Assembly: GCA_027946555.1 (NCBI GenBank)
Contig: JAPEVC010000123.1
Span: 42,615 to 106,614, forward strand
From: Gnomoniopsis sp. IMI 355080
Lineage: Eukaryota > Ascomycota > Sordariomycetes > Diaporthales > Gnomoniaceae
Direction of reading: 5' to 3'
DNA length: 64,000 bases
The notes beneath the pieces are model-generated. The model did no database searches. It was not told the origin of the DNA and was given only the letters and a program-made list of their open reading frames with translations. A program made the position numbers and the translations under genes. Shown piece by piece: positions 1 to 10,325 of this stretch. Each line of letters opens with the position of its first letter. The first letter of the stretch is position 1.

Positions 1-700
1 TATATTTTATCTGAATATGTTGGGTCCTCTGACGAAAGTATTGTAGCTCGCGCACAGATTGAAGTGGCCGATTGAGCGAGAGTTGTTCAACAGCGTAGCG
101 CCAGTGGTGTTGGTGATGAAAGTACGTGAACTGGCCGGCGACGGTCTAAACACCTTATTTACTTGGAACGACACGAAGTGATGCAGTGGCTCGGGATGTT
201 CTCGGCAAGTTGTAGAGAGCGGCGAAGTCGACTGAGAGTCGCGACACTAGGACGAACGGTTGTGCTAGTCTACAATGCCGAAAGTGGATGCCGTCACCGA
301 TGGTCTTGAGAAACAGAACAAACGGCAGGCTAAGTTCTCCAGGGCTCTAATTTATTCCCCAGCATCAACTTGGTTAGAAATCGAGGCCGAGCTGGTGGAC
401 CACTGTGCCCCCCACAAGGGAGTCCCACCGGGGTCGGCCACTGTGGGGTCCCCGCGCTGCTTTCGCCCGAGGCGACCCGTCATGACGGCCAGGACAGGGG
501 CTGCTTGTCATGGTCAGTCCCTGCATGCCACGCTCCGAGATCGTCGACGCCCAAGTGTACGGATTACTGTATTTGGACTCGAGAAAATGATTTGAATAAT
601 ACAGTGTTTTAGTAGGTCACGTTCCCGTACTGCTATCCGTTGAGACCTCGCTCAGCACAATCTGCCCATCACAGTCATCTCGACCTTTGTCTCGTTCAGC
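1..700. other. No gene recognised at the left edge
   Basis: Only short overlapping open frames occur here. None has a recognisable domain or convincing splice structure. The part next to position 700 is the 3' flank of the WSC-domain gene. Confidence 0.5.
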
Positions 701-1472
701 CTACAGGTCGCAGGGTAAGCCTGCCGAACCAGTGTCATCGAGGATTTGAGACGATGCCCTCTCGTACAGATCGAGAGACAACTGTCCACCGCATGTATCC
801 GAGGAGTTGCCTGCGCATGGCATGTCGCAGTTTCCATTCATCCCTCCAATAGGTCCCAGCGTGTGGCCGCACCAACATTCATCTCCGTACTCCATACCTG
901 CATAGTCAAAACCGCCATAGCTGCAAAGTACCAGGCACTTGTGCCTCGTCAAAAGTCCAACTGAAACAAGTTCAGTGAGGGCTCTCGAATCGTTGGATTC
1001 GCTAGCGCACCCGAGGTAGGTATAATCGTACAGTGGTGGTTGCGTAGTGAAGTTGAAGCCGTTCTTGTAGACTGAGATCAAACTGATCCCACCACAGATT
1101 TGTGTGCTGTCGCCGCCACACGCCATATCACACGAGCTGTCGGGGACAATGTTTGCTTCGTCGTTGATACTATTTCCGCAGAAGCATTCAGTACTGTACT
1201 CGGTGCCATAGTAGCGAAAATCCCTGCAAAGCGACTCGCAGGCTTGGTTTGTCATGTTGGCATCCGAATACATCATCTTGTCCAGTGTACGGCCACTGTT
1301 ACCTTCCAGCCAGCAACCCTGATCTGGATACATGGTCAATAATCCATGGTGGGCGACTGGTAGGATTTACGTGAAGGTGGTGTGTCTACTCACAGGCACA
1401 GTCTGACGCTGCCGCAACCACTATCGACATGGAAACGGCCAGAGCGATGGCCCGAGCGACTAAGAACGCCAT
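701..1472 (-). CDS. Secreted protein with two WSC domains
   Basis: Two exons, 1472-1394 and 1323-701, give 233 residues. The intron of 70 nt has a GTGAGT donor and a CCAG acceptor and joins the signal peptide exon to the first WSC domain so that it begins YQGCW, the usual WSC start. Residues 1 to about 22 form a hydrophobic signal peptide (MAFLVARAIALAVSMSIVVA). The two cysteine-rich WSC domains lie at about residues 27-107 and 117-205. Both carry the family pattern of C-x-x-x-C, a G-x-E-Y-x-x-E-C-x-C-G core and a late C-x-G motif. WSC domains bind fungal wall glucans or other glycans and occur in wall stress sensors and secreted enzymes. No transmembrane helix or clear GPI signal follows, so a secreted or wall-bound binding protein is more likely than a Wsc-type sensor. 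The exact 3' end could differ if a further intron exists. Confidence 0.8.
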
Positions 1473-1838
1473 TGCATCGGAGTGATGATGATGTTTGATG
1501 TTGAGGTTGGTGATGGGTTGAAAGATAGATGAGGGCCCTAGCGAAATTGCAGCACGATGGTATTGACAGACCACCTGTCAGGTAGATGATGAATGGTTGA
1601 TTTGGTAAGATGCTGCTGAAGGACGCCGCAGAGAACCGAGCTGTGTCGTCGCGGGGTGAAGAATTGCGGTAAACACTCAGTAGGTGTCGTAGGAGGAAAG
1701 AGCCAAGAGGCATCCCAAATGAAGAGGCAGGAGGCATGCAGGCTGGTCGTGCCCACCTATAGTCAGTCTCGAAAGATTCACGTCTCATGCTTTCAGTCTA
1801 CAGACGCCCGTGGGGACGAATCCCCTCTTTTCCCTCCA

Positions 1839-4422
1839 TCACCCATACGACTTGCTCCGATGTCGAATGGATATCCTCGACAGTAAACCCGGTCTTCTTT
1901 CACTACTCGCAACACTCACATAATTCGACCTTGCCGTCATTTCCATCAACGTATTAGGCTCGATGTGCGAACTGGGGAACAGTCCAGACTTGCCATTGGA
2001 ATTTGTCCCCGACCAGCACCAGTGACCTTGATACGACCAGCAAATATTCGTTAGCATTTCCCCCTTGTTGAAGGATAGCCACTCTCCACCTTTGCCATCC
2101 TTGCCATCCTTGACTGCAAACCTCCATCGTGCCATAGCCTGCATGGTACCAGGACCTTGGATTCGGATGCTGTCTTTCGTGGGAGGGTCAAGGCGTATTT
2201 CATTTGCCTGTATGAGCCCGTACTGGTGATCCACCCAGCCGGCACACCAAATGCCCTGATGTTTTTCTGGGAATTGGATGCCTAATACTCGAGCACCAGC
2301 CGCGAAACACATCATTTCTCCGCCATCGTCAGGTTTCGTCATTGTGCTAATCTGCGACGGTCGACATGTTTGCAGTGTCGTGGCAGTAGGCAATGCGGCA
2401 AGGTCGCGCGTTTTATGGGCGAGAGTTGAGGCACGGGGCTGTTCCCGAAAGTGAAGATCGTAATTGTTCGCATATTTCCAGGGCAAGTCTTCGCTCTCGA
2501 CCACCGTCAGACCCGGCACATGGGGAAGAGGACGCTGATGCCGAGCGAGGTGCGCAAAGGGCTGGCGCTGGCTGAAGAACACCGTCGCGTCGTTGGGATG
2601 GGTGGTGTGGCGCAGCTGGACGCACAGGAGACAGCCGTATATCTGCTCATCTTTATTCCTGGATGGCACGTGGCTCTTGGAGAGAAACCGCAGACGAAAT
2701 CCGATACCTTCCGACTTGAAGTTCTCCGTTGCTTGACGATTGGTCAGTCCGCGCTCTTTTGACACTTGTCTGCTCAGGAGGCGATGGGCATGCCTTCGTT
2801 GTTCAAGTCCTGCTCTACGGCTTTCCACTCAAGCTCATAAGCGCACGCCTTGCACTTTGCGACCTCAATGTTCCCAACGGCAAGACCCTATTACACTCGT
2901 AAGTATTACCAACGTCAAACTTCAAGAACAATCGAGCAACTCACTTGCTTCTTGATGTGTTTGATCCCGAGTCCCCCTCGGATAATCTCGATCGCTCCCG
3001 TGCAGAAACCTCCGAATTGGTAGTACGAGCTATGTAAGCTCATTGCACACCCGCCAAGCTGCATTTCAAGAGTCGCAACAGGACAGACAGGCTGGTTTGC
3101 AATTTCCTCAACAAGTATCAGCCCATCTGGAATCATCCCTGGCGCAGGATGCTCCAACGTCTCCAAGGCCTCAGTCACATGAGTTGTGATGGCAGATGCG
3201 TTCGTCTGAGTGAAGAGTGGACGTACATGTGGCGACTTCGACCTTCCTTGGTCCAGTTCCTGGAACTGGGACTCAGAGGAGTCCTGCGACCTCCGATGCG
3301 TGGTCGAGATGGGAATCACGCCACTGAAGTACGAGTCCCACTCACAGCTGCGGTGGTCGGACGCGGAGCTCTGTAATGATATAATTACAAAGCTAGCCAG
3401 AGAATCTCTATTGTGCCGGGGCGATATTGGTGAGATACTCCCTCTGCCGTAGTGAGACCTGATGAAGCTGGCTGTCTGTTCGAAGGTAGGGCCCTGAGTA
3501 AGAGGCGTGATCATGCGGTAAGGGCTTTTGGGCGGCACGGGTGGCAATGACGCTTTTGATTGACCAGTGATGCTAGGCGAGTAGGTGTCTTCTGAGTTGG
3601 CTTCGGAGCCGATTGCCGAGTCAGAGTAGCTGCTGTGCTCCCGCCGTTGAGCGATAAGCTGGAGGCCTTGCTCGATGTCCTGGGAGCGTTGCGACCATGA
3701 TTCCAGCGATGGGCGAGGTCGCGGCGAAGAAACCTCTTCTTGCACCGGTTGAAGATACCCGAGGACAGGAGACTCTATCTCCCACGCCTCGAAATCTCGG
3801 CCTGTCGGCCAAGGCATGGAATCCTCGGCCTGTCTCTCTCGGTTTGTATCATCCGGGTCTGAGAGGGACTGTCCATGCTGTAAGCTGACTTCGCCCGAGG
3901 GCTGCCTCACCATTGTCGTAGGGTCGAACGGTCTTGCTGTCGAGGACGGGCTGGTTGGGTTCTCGTCGGCTCCGGGGAGTAGTTTCAACCGTGCGATCCG
4001 ATGCGAAATTCCAGGAGCCGCCTTCCTCGAACACGCTTGGAGTTCCAGGAACTTCTCCGCGTCAAAGTTATCAGCGTCAATAAAATCTTCAAAGTCGTAG
4101 AGCAGGTCATTTAAGTCCCCAATATATCGCGCTATTTCCTCTAGAGTCTTGTCAGTCCGCATGAGAATGATGCAGGGCCAAGTAAATTGTTATTACCGTC
4201 GTCCTTTAGCGAATTCACAAATGTAACTCCAAAGTCCTCGTACATTTTCCGACACAGCGGGTTGAGTCTTTTGAGTGCACGTTCGCCTTCCTTCATCAAG
4301 TTCTGCGCCATTGTGCGCATACCAGCGATATCAGCTTCGTCTGCATGTCCGCTCGCGATCCTCCTCTGGGCCACAATATCTCGAAATGGCGCTAATATCA
4401 GATCCCCTATTGATCCATCCAT
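1839..4422 (-). CDS. Fungal SH3-domain protein with N-terminal helical region
   Basis: Model of four exons, 4422-4197, 4140-2945, 2887-2794 and 2731-1839, giving 802 residues. The introns are 56, 57 and 62 nt. The first two are standard GT-AG. The third is inferred as GC-AG (donor AAG|GCATGC, branch CTGAC, acceptor TCAAG) because only this join restores the reading frame through a region that otherwise hits a stop. Residues 1-130 are helical and acidic and resemble helical N-terminal regions of other fungal proteins. Residues 150-400 are Ser/Pro-rich and probably disordered. Residues 480-600 contain CKAC and YGCLLC cysteine pairs and an invariant-looking GIGFRLRFLSKSH segment. A C-terminal SH3 domain at about 706-765 carries the WLSF-x-KGE and GLFPSSHIEP hallmarks. 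SH3 domains bind proline-rich peptides. The molecular role is unknown. The family assignment is from memory of similar fungal proteins and not a search. Confidence 0.75.
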
Positions 4423-5443
4423 AGCATTTCGTTTCTGTCGTTGTCAAAATGTAACCTTTTGTCTTCAGCACGACTTTCTGATTTTATTCAGTTCACTCGC
4501 ACAGAGATTCAGTTCTCTCGCACAGAGTGGTAGGAATGCAGGGACAAGCAGACAAAGTCAAGTTCAGGTTCTCAGCAGGTATGCTACCAGTGTCTTTTGG
4601 TAGAATGCATGCATGTCTCAAGGATTTGAGAGGACTTACGAGTGTCTGGGAGATTTATGAGCAAGGCATATACCTAAATAAGCCCGGAAACGTCGTCCTC
4701 GCCTTCGTGATTTCAGCTCTGTGTGACGCACAGAAGGGGATCCCTGTTCGAGATCTAGACCACGGGATATACACGTGGGTGCGTTGGGAATCCGGCATAG
4801 GGCTGCCAGCCGACACATCTTTCACCGAGGGACCTATATCAGGGACTTATATCAGAGGAAGTGTGTAGCTTTTTTCTGCAGGCCAAGCATGATAGCGTAA
4901 CCAGCTCAGAGGCTGTGTCCGGGATGCGTGTTTGGTATGTCTGCCTTGCTTCGCCTGCATGCTTGCAACTTGTGATAGTCTAGACCACGATAGTCGCAGG
5001 ATCTGATAATTTCGACAACCAGGGTAGCATGAGCTACTTGTTGACTTGCAATCCAGCCAGACATGAGGTACCTATTGGACCGCCCTCGCCATTGCCGGAA
5101 CCGGGTACTTGGTAAGCAAGGATAACAGACACGCAAAGCCTTGCGGAAAGCCCCATAAAGCTTCGTAGGCGTATCGGTCAAAGACTCCTAGCCACATTCG
5201 GGACAGCTCGGACTAGACTACAGAAAAATGATATTTTAGCCGTGCTAAGGTGGATAAAAAGAAGAAAAGCAATAGCCCCGCTGATTATGCCCTGATTATG
5301 CCCACCTACTACCGTCCAGCCCCCGTTTTGATATTCGTTCGTCGTCATCGTGTTACCGTCGTGCGTGATGTTGAGTGCCTCTCCGCATCCGATGCGATGC
5401 TTCGTAGGTATGCATTTGCGGCTTGCAATGTCTGGGAATAGCC
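4423..5443. other. Intergenic region upstream of the SH3 gene
   Basis: About 1 kb between the start of the SH3-domain gene and the stop of the TMEM16 gene. It holds a 21-bp tandem duplication near 4486-4527 and only short, unsupported open frames. I see no RNA gene. Confidence 0.5.
4486..4527. repeat. 21-bp tandem duplication
   Basis: Two head-to-tail 21-bp units (4486-4506 and 4507-4527) of the type ATTCAGTTC-x-CTCGCACAGAG differ at one base. They sit about 60-100 bp upstream of the SH3-domain start codon, so they fall in its promoter or 5' leader. Confidence 0.85.
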
Positions 5444-7929
5444 TCAAGTAGACTTTGTCTTGTTCTCCGCAACCGCTTCAGCAATTAGGCCTCGCCCGAT
5501 TTGAATCGTCTCTGCTGCGCCGCGCTGTCTCTGCCAGAAAGCCTGCTCCGGTCCGGCTGCCTGACCAGAAATCGAAGCTCGACGGGCTTCTTCTTCAAGT
5601 GCTTCCTTTGTGATTTTTTCGCCTCCAGTAAAGTTTGCTTCAGCTGCGTTTTCGGCAAACTCTTCGCCCAGTGTTTCTTCAAGATGGAACTTCCTCATGG
5701 CAAATCGCTCCGCTCGCTCCTTTTGCAGTCCAGGGCTGTCCAGAGTACCAATCACATATCGAACGATAAATTGGACGGTCAAGTAGAGGTGTTCCGAGAA
5801 GAGGATGCTGAGGAGTAGCGCCCACAATTTGATGTTCGAAGGATGTCCGTCCGGCCCGTAGGGGTCGTTGCTGAAAATGAAGACAATTGCCGCACTTGTC
5901 AAACTTCCCAGCCAAGAGAGGAAGCCTAACGAGGTCACCCACGGGCCGATGGAGTCAGACCGCCAAGGAATAGGCCTCTTGCTGCTGATGGCAATCTTCA
6001 TCGCGTCGGCACGAGCCTCAATCCAGTTGTTGACGAGGAAAGAACAGGCCGTCAGAGGCCAGATGACAGAAAACAATGACAAATATCCTGAGGAAGGGCA
6101 ATGAGTATCTGGTCGAATTCGAGGTGAGATTTGGACTTACCGAATTGCATCACCATCTCTCTGTAGTCGGTTGTCACATCATACTCGTCCAACTCAGCTT
6201 CGTTCCGAACCCGAGCAAGGAAGGCCGCTTCATCTTCAGGGTCCTTGTGCTCATGGCCACTCTTGTGCGTGATCTCGGTGTGCGCCTCTTTGACAGCTTT
6301 GAAGACCTTTCGCTTGACGATGGGTACGATGCCTTCAACAAGGAAATTCACAACCTGAGCTGTTACAGTGAAGTAGATGATTTGCTTCTTAAGGCGATCG
6401 GGATCCATCTGGAATGCCTTGGTCTCCACCTTGCCATTCGCGGTGAAGCGCTGGGCGGTGACTTGGAAGACGTCGAGATACGGCACCAAAACTTTCGCAA
6501 AGGGGACATACACGAATGCAGTCAGGAAGATTGGGAAGTAGGAGACAATGAAGTTAATGACAAAGATCTTCTGGACGAAAGCAGCTTGGTGGGCTGGATT
6601 TAATGTCAGCAACGCAGTGTGCAAAACGGTCGAATGAGCACCTACAGTCTTGTGTTTCGTAGTTCTCATGTGCAGTAAGTTTCTCAGCCAAATTAGTGAG
6701 AATCGAGGTCAAAGTCGGCATGAATATTGTCAGTAGGACCGTCGGTAAGAAAACCTATAACGTTTTAGCTAGAGTTTTATCCGCTGGAACCTCAGAGACT
6801 TACGAGATACTGCTTGAACGGGCCATTGTATACCTCCGAGATGAAGATTTCTATAGAAAAGCATGATACGATGAGTGTCCCGAGGACCAGCAAGCAGGCG
6901 ATAGCAAATGGTACTTGCAGAAGCTGTCGCTGAAGACGCTTCAGAGGAGAGAAGACTTTGACAAGCTCTCCAGTGACGGGGTCCCGAGTTTCGCGCTCAA
7001 ACTCGAACTCTGTCCGTGGGTGCTGTATTTTTGACACGCCACGCACGCCCCATTGAACGGCCAGATCGACCTCCTTCTTCTTCCAGTATTCAAAGAAGCC
7101 CACACACCACAGACAATTCACTATGGCGTACAGAGTCGAGAACTGGCCGAGTATGAGCCAAGCTCCGAAACCAAAAGCGGCCGGGAAGAAGAGGAACTGG
7201 AAATAACTCTGGAGGAAAGCAAAGTAGAATGCCACCTTCTCGCCAAACTTGTCTCGGATTTCGTTGATATCGTCTTCGTCGAGAAAGTATTTTTGGCTCC
7301 ATTGCTTCAGCCACTGGCGATTGAAGGCATGGTTATGTAGTGGGAACACCGAGCTGACCCACTTCCACTGCCCAAGGCGCGGTGTCACGCCCGCCCCTCC
7401 CTCAGCTTTTGGCTTCGTAATAAGGAGGTACACCAATCTAAGCCGCTCGGCTTCGACGACGGGCTCATCCTCGAAGTATGCGTTCAAATCCTTGCTTGGT
7501 GCTGAGGTGCGCACGCCGTACAACCAATCTTGCACTCGGTATCTGTAAATTTGCTGCTTGAGCAGATTCTCGGAGGCGATCTTGACGAAGACAAGAACAG
7601 ACGAGCCGGTCCCTCGACGAACCTCTGTGGCCAGGCCCACACGTGTAAGTGCCTCGATGAGCTGAACAAAGGCGGCTTCGGCTTTGGAACTTTCTAAAAC
7701 AGAATAGAGTCAGCGGTCTCCGCCTAGTTGGGGCCCAGAGTTATGGAGAAAGGTTGCATCGGTCTCGCCTTACCCTCAGGAGGAATCTGATAGTGTATCA
7801 CGTAGTCGACACTGCACAGTCAGTTCAAGAGGTCTTTGATGATGTCAAACGGGAGATGTTGACTGACTTGAAGTTCGAGTTCAGTTCGAATCGATCATCG
7901 GTTTTGTAAAGGCTTCGTAAGGTCGCCAT
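5444..7929 (-). CDS. TMEM16/anoctamin family membrane protein (Ist2-like)
   Basis: Six exons: 7929-7868, 7811-7774, 7693-6804, 6754-6646, 6593-6141 and 6087-5444, giving 731 residues, close to the length of fungal TMEM16 proteins. All introns have GT-AG ends and matching phases, and the N-terminus reads NFNVDYVIHY as in other fungal members. The cytoplasmic N-terminal domain is followed by about ten membrane segments. Acidic residues E453, D509, E512, E541 and D545 sit in NFLVEGIVP, DYREMVMQFG and NNWIEARADAMK. The spacing of the last four (3, 29 and 4) matches the calcium ligands of nhTMEM16. Fungal TMEM16 proteins are calcium-activated lipid scramblases and ion channels, and the yeast relative Ist2 tethers cortical ER to the plasma membrane. 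The intact calcium site suggests a calcium-responsive scramblase or channel. The choice between plasma membrane and ER location is open. Confidence 0.92.
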
Positions 7930-8625
7930 TATCGCTTCAATCTCGGAGCTTCAGCGCATGCAAGACAGGAAGACGAGCGTGTGGTGTACGGGAAATGAGA
8001 GGGATTGACTCCCCCGGCAAAAGAGGATTGATGGGATAGGGAATGATCTGTAGGATTGCTTGAAAGGGTGAACGTGTAGGAATACGGGGCATGAGTTCGA
8101 AGATATTCCTGCATAACGCAAAGAGGTTGGCGAGGTGGACGCACTGAGGCCACCGACGTCACTATTCAAGATCCCTGCTTTTGGAGCTCTCCCCTGTGCT
8201 ACCGAGAAACAACGATGGAGCAGTTTGGGAGGGGTGGGCTGGTGGGGTGGCTCATAATGGGACATACCTCGTATGAGCGTCCAACTCTCCATTACGACAG
8301 ATGCTAACATTTTTCTTGTGGACTCTTGAATTGACATAATCGTAAAAGTTGTAAATTCTTCAAACTGAAAAGGATAACACATTGTGTTGTATATTAAAGA
8401 GGACAGTCTCCTTTGTATGCTTGCTGTTATTAGATGTGTACTCCCCAGAACGGAAATTCTCATTGACTCGTACTTGGTACAGTATTGTTCTCAAAGTTTG
8501 TCTGTCAGGACCTGCTTCTGTATCGACAGTAATGTGTTCAACAACAGGTGACTACTTAGATATGAAATGCAAGCCTCCAAGACATGCGCGACTGAGTCAA
8601 AGGCAGAGGCTTTCCACGACTGTGC
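7930..8625. other. TMEM16 promoter and oxidoreductase 3' flank
   Basis: Both neighbours are on the minus strand. The part near 7930-8300 is the likely 5' leader and promoter of the TMEM16 gene. A 170-codon open frame here has no recognisable domain and low-complexity composition, so I do not call it. Confidence 0.45.
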
Positions 8626-9549
8626 TCAGGGGGTAATTACCATGCGGTCTCCTCCTTTTTGAGTCCAGACAGACTCAATATCTGCCATCTTCACCTCCCG
8701 GAATTTACCAGGCCTAACTTTGCCAGATGCAATTGCCTTGACTATCCCTGGGACCTGCTCAGCGAAATCCTTCAGCCGCCAAGAGCCGGGACCACTTCCC
8801 CTGATGGTGATGTCCTTGCTCCTGAGAACGTCTCCTGGTAGCTCGATTGTGCGCTCCACTACAGTCCCAATCTGCACATATTGCACAGGCTTCGTAGGTT
8901 TGAATGACTTCAGGAAAGATAGTGTTACCGGACCGTACAGAAAGTCCAAGACCACATCGATGTCTACCGCTGGGGACCAGTCTGTATTAACCGGATCTGA
9001 GCCTAGCTCAATGGTGGCATCCAGATTGAGTCCAGCCATCTTCGGCGCGTTCCGCGCAACACCTATCACCGTGCCGGCTCCGAAAGCTCGTGCAACATCG
9101 ACCGCCGCAATACCAGACAAACCCGTTGCTCCGAGAACGAGGGCCGTAAAGCCCGGCTGCAACCCGGTTGTCCTTTTGGCGAGGGCCATCCAACTAGCCA
9201 TGACAGGATTCACCATCCCAGCGATTTGGAGCGGATCCGCGCCGTCGGGGACTGGCACAAGCCTCTGGTTAGGGACGTTGATGATCTCGGTCATTGAACC
9301 TCCTTGTTCGGTCATGGCATTGAAGTAGTAGAGCTTGCCATCGGAGTCCCGGCCGACCCCATCGACGCCCGGGATGTGCGGGAGGATACTGGCAGAATAA
9401 TGCATTCCGGCGGCTCTGCTCTTGACGAGCTGGTGAACGCCAGCAGCCAGTACCTGGAGTTGGACATGTCCAGATGGTGGAGCGCCTGGATCTGCGACTT
9501 GGATGTATTTTGGTGGGTCGGCCCAGCTAGTGACTTGTGCTTGCTTCAT
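8626..9549 (-). CDS. MDR-superfamily NAD(P)H-dependent oxidoreductase
   Basis: Single-exon gene of 307 residues starting MKQAQVTSWADPPKYIQV. The N-terminal GroES-like part has the layout of zinc-independent quinone oxidoreductases: ADPGAPPSGHVQLQVLAAGVH, then a PHIPGVDGVGRD motif. The Rossmann nucleotide-binding fold follows, with its glycine-rich loop in VLGATGLSGIAAVDVARAFGA. None of the zinc-ligand residues of classical alcohol dehydrogenases is evident, which points to a quinone reductase or enoyl-reductase type activity. Family members reduce quinones or activated double bonds using NADPH in the cytosol. The substrate cannot be told from sequence. It is transcribed divergently from HIR3 across about 780 bp, with no sign that the two are functionally linked. 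Confidence 0.88.
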   Translation of the reverse strand: MKQAQVTSWADPPKYIQVADPGAPPSGHVQLQVLAAGVHQLVKSRAAGMHYSASILPHIPGVDGVGRDSDGKLYYFNAMTEQGGSMTEIINVPNQRLVPVPDGADPLQIAGMVNPVMASWMALAKRTTGLQPGFTALVLGATGLSGIAAVDVARAFGAGTVIGVARNAPKMAGLNLDATIELGSDPVNTDWSPAVDIDVVLDFLYGPVTLSFLKSFKPTKPVQYVQIGTVVERTIELPGDVLRSKDITIRGSGPGSWRLKDFAEQVPGIVKAIASGKVRPGKFREVKMADIESVWTQKGGDRMVITP

Positions 9550-10325
9550 TGTGGAGTGAGGTTTTGTGCTGTATTGAGTACAGACCTACGTATATGTGTA
9601 CTGTGTAATTGATCCAGAATTTAAAACGATGTGTATATGAATGAGCGAATAAGGGTAATGTTGCTGGGCAAGTCTGTATTTATAAGTCAGAAAGGTCAGA
9701 TGGTACTTACCTTACCTATCTGCATACTCACATAGCCTCGCTGACAAGAAGCTTGCCTAGTGTCGAGCGTCCGCGGTTGATCCGTGGATTTTTGAAAGTG
9801 GGCTCAGTAAGCATTGTCGAAATCGGTCCAATTGCAGTTCTACTATGTACTGCTGCCCAGAAGTGACCCTATGGAAGCGTACCACGTGTTACGATATCTT
9901 ATGCAGTCTTCTTCCAAGAGAAGGTGGTGGATGGGAAACCAACATTGACCATTGAAAGCAATGGACGAAGTCTCTGGTAAATCCCGATTAGGGATATTAC
10001 TGTACCTCCTCGCTGCCTCTCAGCCCTAATTGTCCTGCCAAGTACTGGAAAGGTTCTTGGGACAGGGACCCTTGCAACCTTGTCTGGGGTGTGCCAGGAT
10101 CTGCCCTCGCGCAGGTAACCGACCCACTACTGGAAAGGCAGGCACATGGGAGTGAATCCTAGTCTAATACAGCCGCTCCCATCTTTTAACTAGTCGCGTC
10201 CAAGTCCAAGCCTCGGAACGATAGTATGCTCACTCCTCATCAATTGCTTAGATAGGATGTGACAGACGCGAGAGGAACGGTTGCCGCATCTCTTAAGTAA
10301 CTAGCATCTTGGAATCGCGCACACC
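9550..10325. other. Divergent promoter region, oxidoreductase and HIR3
   Basis: About 780 bp between the start codons of two divergent genes. Nothing coding is seen. This stretch must hold both promoters. Confidence 0.6.

Noticed and set aside
3371..3388. 18-nt intron-like GTAATT...TTACAG inside the SH3-domain gene
   Set aside because: Far shorter than any plausible spliceosomal intron. The reading frame continues through it without a stop.
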